DNA from: Jiulongibacter sediminis
Lineage (GTDB): Bacteria > Bacteroidota > Bacteroidia > Cytophagales > Spirosomataceae
Direction: 5' to 3'
DNA length: 64,000 nucleotides
Assembly (NCBI RefSeq): GCF_001306455.1
Contig: NZ_LGTQ01000013.1
Location: 124,001-188,000 of the forward strand
Under the pieces are notes generated by a model. That model saw nothing but the letters and a program-made list of their open reading frames with translations, did not search any database and was not told the origin of the DNA. The translations under genes were made by a program, and so were the position numbers. Below, piece by piece: positions 44,914-53,748 of this stretch. How positions within the stretch are numbered: the stretch's first letter is position 1; every line of letters starts with the position of its first letter.

Positions 44914-46413
44914 TTATTCGTAACTCAATTTGGTCAGATAGAAGATGTCTTTTGAGTACGTCGCATCTTGCCTAATACTCTGAATGCCATAGGCCACAAA
45001 AGTATGGTCATACCAAGAGGCCAGTTCACTTTGATACGTTTCTAGAATTCTTTCATTCTTATTTTCAAGATCCACCGGCAGATCGGCCAGCGTCTTTGAA
45101 CTCCCATTTACGATAGCGGTTTTGATGATTTCCTCATCTGGGTAGGCAACGATATATTTATCTTCCCCCACGTTTGAGAGCTGTACTTTATAGTCAAGCG
45201 TACGACTCTGCATATCGTTCAAGGCAATGCTGTTGTCCCACTCCAGTTTTCCATTGGCATCAAAATGAAGAATAAGGGCGTGGGTATACCTGAAATTATT
45301 AAACGCATAATAGCTGCTAGAGCCCCAGCGATAATTTCTTCCGATAGGAAGAAGACCGGTATTATAATTTTTGTACTCGGGGTAAAACACTTCGGCCAGC
45401 ATTGTCATTCCGTTTTCTCCTTTAATTGGTTCATGAATTAGGAGTCGCTGACGAAGTTTGAAGTCCTTCCCTTTTTGATTTTTCCTGCTGATTCTGCTTT
45501 TCACTCTGTTCTGCCGTTTTTCGGGCATATAGCTTAGAAAGTTTTTCAGATCCACAAAATCATAGAATTGCGTCTCAGAATTTCTTGAGAGTGAGTACGT
45601 GTAAAAACCGACGGAGTAGTCTGAGCAGTTATCCGCATAATTACCGGCTAAAACGAAGTCACCGTTTGGTATTTTGATCAATTTGCCGTTTAACGGAAGT
45701 TTGTTTTTCTCTCCTAATGTTTCTTTGCCAATCAGCTTGCCGTCGTAATCATAAACTTTGAGAAGCATTTTACAGTTTCTAGTGTTTTTGAGCATCACAT
45801 AAACCAGCTCCTCGTTGGCATTGACCTCAATATTATTGAGTTTAATATTATTGGAGTGTATTTCTGGCAGTACTTTGCCGGTCTGGGCAAAAAGATTGAT
45901 CATCTCCACTACCGGACGGTCATTATACCGGCCACCGATAAGAATTTTACTTTTGATAACCTTAAAAAGGTCAATGTCCATATTGGTCAAAAGCTTTGTT
46001 TCAGTAACCACATAATCACCGGTATTGATGTCAAGTCTAAGGACATTGATGTTTCGGCTATCATCTTCTCTGAAAAGGCAGAAGAGGTAGTTTTCGGTTT
46101 CAAAATACCTGAGCAATCGGAACAAAAAACCTGGCTTGTACTGGTTTCTCCATTGGTTTTCCAGCTCAGTATTGAATTTTAGAAAATTAATGTCAAGGTC
46201 ACGCCCAAAATTGTTGGTTTTGGTATTAAGAACTACTAATCCGCGTTCCTCAAATGAAATGACATTGAATTCATCATTTTCACTGGTATTCATCTCAAAA
46301 TTTACCCTCTTTTGAGTGGTAAGCTGAGCCAGCAAAGGAGAAGCTTGTAAAACCAAAAGTAGTACTGTAGCCAGTTTGCCTATTGAGATGAAATAACGGG
46401 TTATTCGGTACAT
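44914..46413 (-). CDS. Exported hypothetical protein
   Basis: A 499-residue protein with signal peptide (GKLATVLLLVLQASPLLAQ). The mature part is long, beta-rich and without cysteine clusters. Repeated short strands such as VNANEELVYVMLKNTRNCKMLLKVYDYDG and GKLIKIPNGDFVLAGNY suggest a propeller-like fold. I do not recognise a family. It lies 35 bases downstream of the phosphodiesterase gene and may close the pyrB-nuoC operon. Confidence 0.65.
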   Translation of the reverse strand: MYRITRYFISIGKLATVLLLVLQASPLLAQLTTQKRVNFEMNTSENDEFNVISFEERGLVVLNTKTNNFGRDLDINFLKFNTELENQWRNQYKPGFLFRLLRYFETENYLFCLFREDDSRNINVLRLDINTGDYVVTETKLLTNMDIDLFKVIKSKILIGGRYNDRPVVEMINLFAQTGKVLPEIHSNNIKLNNIEVNANEELVYVMLKNTRNCKMLLKVYDYDGKLIGKETLGEKNKLPLNGKLIKIPNGDFVLAGNYADNCSDYSVGFYTYSLSRNSETQFYDFVDLKNFLSYMPEKRQNRVKSRISRKNQKGKDFKLRQRLLIHEPIKGENGMTMLAEVFYPEYKNYNTGLLPIGRNYRWGSSSYYAFNNFRYTHALILHFDANGKLEWDNSIALNDMQSRTLDYKVQLSNVGEDKYIVAYPDEEIIKTAIVNGSSKTLADLPVDLENKNERILETYQSELASWYDHTFVAYGIQSIRQDATYSKDIFYLTKLSYE

Positions 46414-46448
46414 TCAGTAGTTTATTTTAAGAATCAGCGATTTGAAAA

Positions 46449-46940
46449 TCAGACTGATTTCTTACCAAGCTTAATTAGCTCCAAATTAGTGATTTTTTTA
46501 TTTTCCACTTCAATTTTCATGATATGCCTGTATTTATGAAAACCTTGCTTGCCGGCTGCTCCAGGGTTCAGGAAAACGATCCTGTTTTCACGGTCTTTTT
46601 TAACCGTTTCCTGATGGGAATGTCCGCAAATAATAACGTCAGGTTTAAATTCTTCAATAAGCGTTCTGACTCTTTTATTATACCGCGGAGGTTTACCGGC
46701 AATATGTGTAAGTAAAAAACGAAGACCTTCCAGCTCTATTATCTCATTTTCAGGCAATTTCCACTGAATTTCTTTAGAATCAATATTGCCATATACTGCT
46801 CTGTCTATTTTGAGCTTATCCAGAATACTTTCATGACCAACATCTCCCAGATGCCAAATTTGATCGCAGTCTTTGAAATGCTCGGCAATGGAGGGGTCTA
46901 AAAAACCGTGGGTATCTGCGATGAGCCCAATGACGGTCAT
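46449..46940 (-). CDS. Metallophosphoesterase (YfcE/MJ0936 family)
   Basis: A 163-residue binuclear-metal phosphoesterase. The metal motifs are all visible: IADTHG, IWHLGDVGHE, YGNIDSKE, LLTHIAG and ICGHSHQ. The family cleaves phosphodiesters in vitro, but physiological substrates are unclear. Its start overlaps the nuoC stop by one base (TAATG). Confidence 0.92.
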   Translation of the reverse strand: MTVIGLIADTHGFLDPSIAEHFKDCDQIWHLGDVGHESILDKLKIDRAVYGNIDSKEIQWKLPENEIIELEGLRFLLTHIAGKPPRYNKRVRTLIEEFKPDVIICGHSHQETVKKDRENRIVFLNPGAAGKQGFHKYRHIMKIEVENKKITNLELIKLGKKSV

Positions 46941-47446
46941 CAGTATTTAACCTTTATTCCGTGATATTTCTCCTGCTCTACATGATCTTTTCTGAGCGGG
47001 TGGCCATTCCAGTCAGCTGGTAAAAGAATCCGGCGGAGGTCCGGGTGTTGATTGAATTTTACACCTACCAGGTCAAAAGCTTCCCTTTCATGCCAGTCGG
47101 CTGTTTTCCAGATAGGAGTAAGGGAATCTATTTCGGGTAAATTGTGATCATCTCCCCTTGGAACGGTAACCTTGATAATGAAGGATTTTTCATTAGGGAT
47201 AGAGCTCATGTGATACCATAGCTCCAGAGTACCGGTTTCGGGTCCATTATCCACTGCTGAGATGCAGTTCAGGAAATCAAAATAGAATTCAGGTTCTTTA
47301 TAAAGGAAAGAGCAAACCTGAAGAAGATATTCTTTTTTCAACTTCACATAGGGCTGAACAGCTTCTGAGTTAATTTGATCAAAAATCTCTTCTCCAAATT
47401 TGTTTTGAAGAGCTGCAGCGATATGTTCAAAAGCTGAAAAGTCCAT
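46940..47446 (-). CDS. nuoC: NADH-quinone oxidoreductase subunit C
   Basis: A 168-residue 30-kDa-type subunit of the peripheral arm of complex I. The C-terminal signature ADWHEREAFDLVGVKFNQHPDLRRILLP and DWNGHPLRKDH is unmistakable. It is a standalone NuoC, not fused to NuoD. It sits between pyrB and a phosphodiesterase, joined to both by one-base overlaps, with no other nuo gene in the window, which is unusual since nuo genes usually form one operon. Confidence 0.93.
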   Translation of the reverse strand: MDFSAFEHIAAALQNKFGEEIFDQINSEAVQPYVKLKKEYLLQVCSFLYKEPEFYFDFLNCISAVDNGPETGTLELWYHMSSIPNEKSFIIKVTVPRGDDHNLPEIDSLTPIWKTADWHEREAFDLVGVKFNQHPDLRRILLPADWNGHPLRKDHVEQEKYHGIKVKY

Positions 47447-48369
47447 TAGTTTTTTTGAGCTAGTAAATACAGAACGGCCATGCGTACGGCCACACCATTT
47501 TCTACCTGATTGAGAATAATACTTTGATCTGAGTCTGCCGCATCACTACTCAGTTCTACTCCCCGATTAATTGGGCCGGGGTGCATAAGGACTATATCTT
47601 TATCCAGCTCATCGAGCATGGCTTTGTTAATTCCGAAATACAAAGAATATTCACGCAATGAGGGGAAATATTTGATTTGCTGTCGCTCCAGCTGAATTCT
47701 CAAAACGTTTGCTATATCACACCAGGCCAAAGCCTCTTTTACATTATGTCCTACTTTCACTCCAAGTTTAGGAAGGTGTTTAGGAATGAGTGTGCTTGGT
47801 CCGCAAACCATCACTTCAGCACCTAACTTTTGAAGACAATATATATTTGACAAAGCCACCCTGCTATGAAGAATGTCACCAATAATGGCCACTTTTTTAC
47901 CCGTTAGATCACCCACTTTCTCTTGCATTGAGTAGGCATCCAGAAGAGCCTGAGTGGGGTGCTCATGTGTTCCGTCCCCGGCATTTACGATATTCGCTTT
48001 GATTTTGTTAGACAAAAAAACAGGTGCTCCAGGGCTACTGTGCCTCATGACCACCATGTCTACTTTCATAGAGAGAATATTGTTTACCGTATCCAGTAGC
48101 GTTTCTCCTTTTTTTACGGAGCTTGAAGCCGATGAGAAATTGATGACATCTGCGGAAAGTCTCTTTTCTGCAAGTTCAAAGGAGAGTCTTGTTCTTGTTG
48201 AATTCTCAAAAAAGACATTGGCTATGGTAATGTCTCTGAGGGAAGGAACCTTTTTGATAGGCCTGTTGATGACCTCCTTAAATTCCTTTGCTGTTTCCAG
48301 AATGAGTTGAATGTCAGAGGTCTGGAGGTGTTTAATGCCCAATAAGTGCCGGGTGCTGAGTGCTTGCAT
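47446..48369 (-). CDS. pyrB: Aspartate carbamoyltransferase catalytic subunit
   Basis: PyrB makes carbamoyl-aspartate, the first committed step of pyrimidine synthesis. The 307-residue protein has FFENSTRTRLSFELAEKRL (STRTR carbamoyl-phosphate site), VVMRHSSPGAP, GTHEHPTQALLDAYSM and MHPGPINRGVEL. No pyrI regulatory subunit is next to it. It is the promoter-proximal gene of a pyrB-nuoC-phosphoesterase operon. Confidence 0.96.
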   Translation of the reverse strand: MQALSTRHLLGIKHLQTSDIQLILETAKEFKEVINRPIKKVPSLRDITIANVFFENSTRTRLSFELAEKRLSADVINFSSASSSVKKGETLLDTVNNILSMKVDMVVMRHSSPGAPVFLSNKIKANIVNAGDGTHEHPTQALLDAYSMQEKVGDLTGKKVAIIGDILHSRVALSNIYCLQKLGAEVMVCGPSTLIPKHLPKLGVKVGHNVKEALAWCDIANVLRIQLERQQIKYFPSLREYSLYFGINKAMLDELDKDIVLMHPGPINRGVELSSDAADSDQSIILNQVENGVAVRMAVLYLLAQKN

Positions 48370-48387
48370 CGGGTACGAAAAGTTTCA

Positions 48388-48395
48388 CAAAGGTA
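48388..48395 (-). promoter_or_regulatory. Putative -7 element of pyrB operon
   Basis: On the minus strand, TACCTTTG matches TAnnTTTG exactly, 19 bases upstream of the pyrB start. No clear -33. Confidence 0.45.
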
Positions 48396-48433
48396 ATTGA
48401 ATTAGGCTTTGCAGCCGAACTTTTACTGAAGAT

Positions 48434-49636
48434 TTAGTTCGCGTAATACTCCATCATCTTCTTAAAAACGAAGGACTTGGTTCCATAAACTTTTGCATCA
48501 TCGCCCAGAGGGGAAATTATGACATCCAGATTCTGTTTAAAAGGCACTAAACAGTATTTATTGATTGACTGCTTAACCGTAGAAACGATGAGGTCACCGG
48601 CATTTTTCAAAATGCCATCAATAATAATAGTTTCCGGGTTAAAAAGATGAACGGCCATAGCCAGGCCTTTTCCCAGTTCACGCCCCACTTCGTAAATAAT
48701 GTCAATTGAAAATTCATCGCCATTAATCGCTGCGGCAATGACATCTGAAAGAAACAGGTCTTTGTTTTCCTGATTCAGAGAAGTTGCTTTTCCCTCTTTC
48801 AGACCTGCTTTAGCTTTTCTAACGATGGTAGATGCCGAGGCCACAGTTTCTAAACAGCCTATTTTACCGCAAGCACATAACTCTCCATCAGGATAAACCT
48901 GTACGTGCCCAAGTTCACCTGCAAAACCGGCTGCTCCCTCTACAATTTGGCCGTTATGCAAAATGCCTAAACCAACACCCCAGTCGAGATTCACAAGCAG
49001 TACATTCTTCTTATTACGAGCAAGGCCATAATGATGCTCGCCTAGCAAAGAGGCCCTTGTGTCATTGATATTAAAAACATGAAGTTTATACTTTTCTTCC
49101 AGAACCAAAGCAAGTGATTTATTCTCTTTATTGAGGTTTTGATGAGTATAGTTTAAACCACTTTCTGTTTCAATCAAACCTGGTGCAGAGATACCAATGG
49201 CCCAGGGTTGATCATTTATTTTAAGAAGCTGATCTACCTCACGGATAATCTCTTTCAGGTAAGTTTCTTTCTCAAGATCTATCTCAAAAGAGGTTTTGGT
49301 AATGATTTCATTATTGAGGTTAATGAAAATGAAATTGGTCTCATAAAGGTTTATATCAAGAACCAAAGCAACTTTTTTTGACCCATTTATGCCATAATTA
49401 ACCGGTCTTCTACCTGATTTGGTTTTTGAGGCTCCTTTCTCCCTGACCCACTCATGCTGTTTTAATTCGTCAAGCATTGCTGTAACCGACGGCACACTGG
49501 TATGAATTTCTTTAGCCAGTTTGGCAATAGAGTTACTCCCATGCTCAAAGAGGTGGTTTAAGATTCGTGTATAGCTTAGGATTTTTTTTCGGTCAACCAG
49601 TGATTCCTGGGAGTCAAAAAGAGGATCTGAGGGCAT
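48434..49636 (-). CDS. ROK family transcriptional regulator (NagC/XylR type)
   Basis: A 400-residue ROK protein. An N-terminal winged helix (FEHGSNSIAKLAKEIHTSVPSVTAMLDEL) is followed by the sugar-kinase-like domain with the ROK zinc site CACGKIGCLETVA. No sugar-metabolism gene is adjacent, so its target is unknown. It has a -7 box 29 bases upstream and reads toward pyrB. Confidence 0.92.
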   Translation of the reverse strand: MPSDPLFDSQESLVDRKKILSYTRILNHLFEHGSNSIAKLAKEIHTSVPSVTAMLDELKQHEWVREKGASKTKSGRRPVNYGINGSKKVALVLDINLYETNFIFINLNNEIITKTSFEIDLEKETYLKEIIREVDQLLKINDQPWAIGISAPGLIETESGLNYTHQNLNKENKSLALVLEEKYKLHVFNINDTRASLLGEHHYGLARNKKNVLLVNLDWGVGLGILHNGQIVEGAAGFAGELGHVQVYPDGELCACGKIGCLETVASASTIVRKAKAGLKEGKATSLNQENKDLFLSDVIAAAINGDEFSIDIIYEVGRELGKGLAMAVHLFNPETIIIDGILKNAGDLIVSTVKQSINKYCLVPFKQNLDVIISPLGDDAKVYGTKSFVFKKMMEYYAN

Positions 49637-49664
49637 TATTTCAATAATCTTAAAAAGTGCAGTC

Positions 49665-49672
49665 CAAATCTA
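49665..49672 (-). promoter_or_regulatory. Putative -7 element of the ROK regulator
   Basis: On the minus strand, TAGATTTG is an exact TAnnTTTG match 29 bases upstream of the ROK start. Confidence 0.45.
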
Positions 49673-49722
49673 CCGATGGAAGCTGATTAATACCCGATAT
49701 TTTTAAAGTTTTTAAAGAAAAG

Positions 49723-51018
49723 CTAGTATTCCATGATAGCTTTTAAACTATGTGCCCCTCTTGGTACATAAATTTTACCTTTCTGAAGCTCTAAAACACT
49801 TTTAGCATTTGGATCAAACTTATAAAACTCAATTCCTCCGAAAGAGTAACCGAAGGTGAGGTATTGAAAAATAGAAACCGCAAGATTTTGCCCGTTTTTG
49901 TCAAAAATGGCTGAAGACGGTAATATGCCATCAATTTTCTGGGTTTTGATACTTTCAAGTATACCATCAAAACTCAGGCTTAAGACCGTCAAAGAAGATT
50001 CCCCGTCATCCATATAATGTTCCGGTGGCATAAATGAGTGCTCCAGATTGTTGACTACGATGTAGTTTCCGGAAGGGTGAATGTCAAAATTACATGGATT
50101 TTCGCCGACCTCAGCTTTTGAGATCAGGTAGTGATTAGTTTCTCTATCCTCAAGGTTAAGTTTGATAACAAAGAGCTCGCCTTTTGAGCGGTTCTCCATG
50201 TCGGTTTTATATTTCTTCTTGTCAAGGGCAATGAAATATTTTTCATCCGGTGTGAACTCTCCTTTGGTAGGCATACCGCCAATCTTTACCGGATCGCCGT
50301 ATAATTCAAGTCTTATAATCTGCTGTGTTGGGCCATCTCTGTGAACTTCAATAATACCAAGATCAGCCTCATCCTGATTAAGGTAAATCAGGAAGTTGCC
50401 ACTGGAGTGCCATTTGATTTCAACGATTCTTCCCGGAGGAAGTCCACTGGGCTTTTTAATAACTCTGACCGGCTTTCCACTGTTATCAAGTTCGTAAAGC
50501 TGAATTTCTTTGCCATACTCTTCAGTAGCAATAGCGAGGTATTTATCGGATGGGTCAATAGAGATGGAAGAAGGATTTCTCCCGACCGGAAAGCGGTATA
50601 AAGACTTCGGCTTTTTGAGGTCAGTAACGTCAATTACAGTTACATACCGTCCGGCAGGGAACTCCTCTTCAATGTCTTCATAACTGGTGTCATCATATGC
50701 CGTTTCACCTTTAGTTTCCAGAACATAGGCCAGTTTTTGATCAGAAGTGAAGCAGATGTTTTTTGCCTCTTTGAATATAGAGTTTGAGGCCTTGTCGGTT
50801 TTTATTTGCCCGGGATCTCCATAATCTAAAGGGAACTCCAGAGTAGAAATGACGTCTTTTGAGTCCTCCATTTTACGGAGGTTACCATCCATGATACTGA
50901 AAGCAGACATGTCTGCATCTGTCAAAAACAGAAGGCCTTTTGCATCAAAAATGATGTTTTGAGCCGAAGCGATAAAACCTGAAAAGAGAAAAAGGGAAAA
51001 GGCGAGTCTTTTAAGCAT
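49723..51018 (-). CDS. Exported beta-propeller protein
   Basis: A 431-residue exported protein from the ATG at 51018 (signal MLKRLAFSLFLFSGFIASAQ); the longer frame to 51069 lies inside the Dabb gene. Repeating blade sequences are visible (YVTVIDVTDLKKPKSL, PSSISIDPSDKYLAIATEE, CNFDIHPSGNYIVVNN, SSAIFDKNGQNLAVSIF), a seven-bladed lactonase/YVTN-type propeller. The function is unknown. It starts three bases after the Dabb stop. Confidence 0.75.
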   Translation of the reverse strand: MLKRLAFSLFLFSGFIASAQNIIFDAKGLLFLTDADMSAFSIMDGNLRKMEDSKDVISTLEFPLDYGDPGQIKTDKASNSIFKEAKNICFTSDQKLAYVLETKGETAYDDTSYEDIEEEFPAGRYVTVIDVTDLKKPKSLYRFPVGRNPSSISIDPSDKYLAIATEEYGKEIQLYELDNSGKPVRVIKKPSGLPPGRIVEIKWHSSGNFLIYLNQDEADLGIIEVHRDGPTQQIIRLELYGDPVKIGGMPTKGEFTPDEKYFIALDKKKYKTDMENRSKGELFVIKLNLEDRETNHYLISKAEVGENPCNFDIHPSGNYIVVNNLEHSFMPPEHYMDDGESSLTVLSLSFDGILESIKTQKIDGILPSSAIFDKNGQNLAVSIFQYLTFGYSFGGIEFYKFDPNAKSVLELQKGKIYVPRGAHSLKAIMEY

Positions 51019-51020
51019 GA

Positions 51021-51335
51021 TTAACTTTCGGCGTCGTAAACCAATACTTTCTGCCAGTATTGCGAACAATTGTCAATAAACTCAAGGTGCTTCGGGTGAG
51101 TTTGGTAAGCATCCTGATCTGCCTTGTTTTTGAAAATAAAAGTGATGGAAAAGTCATAAGAAGAGTCAATCACTTCTCTGTTTGTATCAGCTGGCTGGCC
51201 AACGAAACCAGTGGCTATCAATTCATTTTCGGCAAGTTTAAGTAATCCGGCGTGTAAGCCCTTTTGGTGATCTTCGTTATTTTTCTCTTTAAGCCAGAAA
51301 AAAACAGTGTGAACAAATCCTTTTTGTATTGACAT
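51021..51335 (-). CDS. Dabb (stress-responsive A/B barrel) protein
   Basis: A 104-residue dimeric alpha-beta barrel protein. The family features are visible in FVHTVFFWLKEKNNEDHQKGL near the start, SYDFSITFIFKNKADQDAYQTHPKHLEFI and the aromatic C-terminus SQYWQKVLVYD. Its role is unclear; such proteins often bind small hydrophobic ligands or act as isomerases. It is coupled with the propeller gene. Confidence 0.88.
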   Translation of the reverse strand: MSIQKGFVHTVFFWLKEKNNEDHQKGLHAGLLKLAENELIATGFVGQPADTNREVIDSSYDFSITFIFKNKADQDAYQTHPKHLEFIDNCSQYWQKVLVYDAES

Positions 51336-51355
51336 GGTTTGGGTTTAAGTTTTCA

Positions 51356-51385
51356 CAAAAATAACCAGTCTCAATGAATTACAAA
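51356..51385 (-). promoter_or_regulatory. Promoter of the Dabb-propeller operon
   Basis: On the minus strand, TTTG (51385-51382), an 18-base spacer and TATTTTTG (51363-51356) form a full Bacteroidota promoter 21 bases before the start. Confidence 0.6.
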
Positions 51386-51390
51386 GAACC

Positions 51391-52581
51391 CTAACCTTTG
51401 TTCACGGTAAAAAGCTCAAGGACTCCGAAAATATAGCTACCAATAGTGCTACCGTGTGTGCCGCCTTCTTCAGTGAAAAGTTGAATATTACTTCCCTTGA
51501 GTTTCATTTTTTGCTCGGCAGATACTGAGTTTGAATAAGGCACATACTGATCAGCATCACCATGATAAAGCCTGATTTGGGCGTTGGCTTTCCAATCATC
51601 CACGTCATTATCTGCAAGGGCGTCAATTAAATCAGTAAGCAATCCATTATTATAATCATTTATGAATTGCTCGGTTAAAATCGCATTTAAGCTGGTGTCT
51701 ATTTGAGTAATATACCCCTGAGCTTTGATGGCTGATGCCCAGGGTTCTTTGAAGATATCGGAATAGTTCAAATTGAGATTGTAAGCTTTATTATAGGTGT
51801 CCAGAACCCATAAATACGACCTGTTATGCCCAATGTCTCCTGAGCTGGGTTCATTGATCAACAGATCAAAACTACCAGTTTTGTCGTAGGCTCCGGCACC
51901 ACAAATGGAGATGGTAACGGGTAATTCATTGCTTAGGTTTTCCTGCAGGTACTTGTGGGTAGCCATAGTGGCATAACCACCTTCTGAGTAGCCGGCCAGC
52001 ATAAGCTTGTTATTCCATTCCAGATTTTTCTCCCGCATAAACTCGCGAACGGCCTGAATGAAATCGGCATTAGCTTTCGCAAGTCCCTGACGGTGTTCGT
52101 AAGGGTGGTCAGAATCTTTTGATGCTCCATATCCGACGTAATCCGGCATTCCTATCAAAATGCCAGTTGATGCAAAAAAGGAGCCCATAAGCGACTCAGA
52201 GCCCGGGTTGAAATAAGAAGGAGCATCTTGTTCATTAAAAAGAGTACCATGCTGTATACTAGCCAAGGCTATTGCTCCGGAGATGTCAGTAGGTACTACC
52301 ACCGCACCTGAGGCCAGAACTTGTTGTCCGTAGAGATCTTCTGTAAGGTATGTAATTTTGTACTGCTCTATACCTGACTGAGCGAAAATCAGAACCTGAT
52401 CCGCATTTTGTCCAAAACTACTCGTTAAGAAGTTTTTCCATTCTTCAAGGCTGTAAGCGGCTTCCAGCGAACTTTCCTGAAGAAAAACGTTTTCCTGGTT
52501 TTCAATATTCTTATCCTCACATGAAATAAGGAAAAACCAGCTGAGAGAGAGAAGAATAAAAGGGCGAAATTTATGCATCAT
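51391..52581 (-). CDS. Alpha/beta hydrolase lipoprotein, secretory-lipase-like
   Basis: A 396-residue lipoprotein (lipobox FFLISC, Cys21). The hydrolase fold has the nucleophile elbow AGYSEGGYAT (GxSxG), the acid-site region YHGDADQYVPYS and the catalytic histidine in EEGGTHGST. The arrangement matches LIP-type lipase/esterases, including the early QHGTLF. It could be anchored to the outer membrane and release acyl groups from esters. It overlaps the end of the MarR gene by 11 bases. Confidence 0.88.
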   Translation of the reverse strand: MMHKFRPFILLSLSWFFLISCEDKNIENQENVFLQESSLEAAYSLEEWKNFLTSSFGQNADQVLIFAQSGIEQYKITYLTEDLYGQQVLASGAVVVPTDISGAIALASIQHGTLFNEQDAPSYFNPGSESLMGSFFASTGILIGMPDYVGYGASKDSDHPYEHRQGLAKANADFIQAVREFMREKNLEWNNKLMLAGYSEGGYATMATHKYLQENLSNELPVTISICGAGAYDKTGSFDLLINEPSSGDIGHNRSYLWVLDTYNKAYNLNLNYSDIFKEPWASAIKAQGYITQIDTSLNAILTEQFINDYNNGLLTDLIDALADNDVDDWKANAQIRLYHGDADQYVPYSNSVSAEQKMKLKGSNIQLFTEEGGTHGSTIGSYIFGVLELFTVNKG

Positions 52582-53038
52582 GATCAGAACATCTAAATCT
52601 GTCGAGTAGACTATTTAATTGTTCTAACTCACTTTCACTAAGGTTTGATATACTTTTCTCGTACTTTTCTACCTCTGACGTGACATTTTTGATAAACTCT
52701 AACCCTTCTTCTGTAATTGTTACATCACAGGCCCTACGGTCATCAGCCCTGTAAGTGCGGGCAACATATCCTTTTTGAAGAAGTTTATCAACCAATCTCG
52801 AAGCGTTTGACATTTTATCCAGCATTCGGTCTATGATCCCATTGATGGTAATGGGTTCAGGATGATGACCTTTGAGGATACGGAGAACGTTGTATTGTTG
52901 AATAGTGAGGCCGTGATTTTTTAATAGCTTGTATTGTCGATCACAAACCCAGTTGTTTGTGAACATAATATTTACCAAAGATCTTTCAATCTGTGACTTG
53001 AAAGGCTTGGTCTGTTTAATGTCCTTTTCTAATGTCAT
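52571..53038 (-). CDS. MarR family transcriptional regulator
   Basis: A 155-residue winged-helix regulator. It has LKNHGLTIQQYNVLRILKGH, the recognition helix DKMSNASRLVDKLLQKGYV, the wing RTYRADDRRACDVTITEEG and a dimerisation helix pair at each end. It leads the operon with the lipase and probably controls it. A set of inverted repeats covers its start region (see 53038-53068). It is divergent from maf. Confidence 0.93.
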   Translation of the reverse strand: MTLEKDIKQTKPFKSQIERSLVNIMFTNNWVCDRQYKLLKNHGLTIQQYNVLRILKGHHPEPITINGIIDRMLDKMSNASRLVDKLLQKGYVARTYRADDRRACDVTITEEGLEFIKNVTSEVEKYEKSISNLSESELEQLNSLLDRFRCSDHDA

Positions 53039-53068
53039 AACTTTGCAAAGATATTACTTATTTGTAAT
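53038..53068. promoter_or_regulatory. Symmetric divergent promoter/operator region between marR and maf
   Basis: Two -7 boxes abut back to back: TAACTTTG on plus (53038-53045) and TATCTTTG on minus (53053-53046), making a near-palindrome around CTTTGCAAAG. Next to it lies ATTACTTATTTGTAAT (53053-53068) with ATTAC/GTAAT arms, a likely MarR site. The minus box lies almost at the marR ATG, which would leave nearly no leader. Confidence 0.5.
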
Positions 53069-53124
53069 TACATTAATTGCACTTACAGATATTTAACGGT
53101 CGAAAATTTAAAAACGTTCTGAAT

Positions 53125-53709
53125 ATGATCATGTTAACCAAGCCATTAGTGCTGGGCTCGGGCTCTCCGAGAAGGAAGGAAATATTGGAAAAGGCTGGTT
53201 TTCAATTTAGTGTGGAGGTGAAACCAACAAATGAGTCTTTTTCAGAGTCCATGCCAGTAGGAGAGGTGGCTTCTTATATATCAGCTCAAAAGGTCAACGA
53301 ATTCGGAGATGAATATAATGACAAAATCGTGCTTTGCTCTGATACCGTAGTGATTCTTAATGGCGAAATAATGAACAAACCGATCGATGTTTCGGAGGCG
53401 GCAATGATGCTTAAAACACTTTCCGGTAACCAACATAAAGTAATTACGGGAGTTTCGGTTAAAGTGAATGGTGAGGTCAATAGTTTTTCAGACGAGTGCT
53501 TTGTCAATTTTGAGGAATTAAGTGATGCGGAGATTGACTATTATATCAAAACTTGTAAACCTTTCGACAAGGCCGGGGCTTATGGTATTCAGGATTTCAT
53601 TGGAATGGCGAAGATTTCAAAACTTGAGGGCTCTTTCTACACAGTGATGGGTTTGCCGGTTCATAAAGTGTATCAGGCCCTGCAACCTTATATTCGATGG
53701 AATTCCTAA
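53125..53709 (+). CDS. maf: Maf nucleoside triphosphate pyrophosphatase
   Basis: A 194-residue Maf-family enzyme that hydrolyses non-canonical or m5-modified nucleotides such as dTTP/UTP. It has LGSGSPRRKEILEKAG, SAQKVNEF, VLCSDTVVILNGEIMNKP and AGAYGIQDFIG. The real start is near 53125 or the ATG at 53131 (MLTKPLVLGSGSP); the frame to 53077 uses a TTG inside the promoter area. It is monocistronic or shares a message with the small gene downstream. Confidence 0.93.
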   Translation: MIMLTKPLVLGSGSPRRKEILEKAGFQFSVEVKPTNESFSESMPVGEVASYISAQKVNEFGDEYNDKIVLCSDTVVILNGEIMNKPIDVSEAAMMLKTLSGNQHKVITGVSVKVNGEVNSFSDECFVNFEELSDAEIDYYIKTCKPFDKAGAYGIQDFIGMAKISKLEGSFYTVMGLPVHKVYQALQPYIRWNS

Positions 53710-53748
53710 AACCTTCTTGATTTCTGATGAACGCATTGCATCTTTGCG

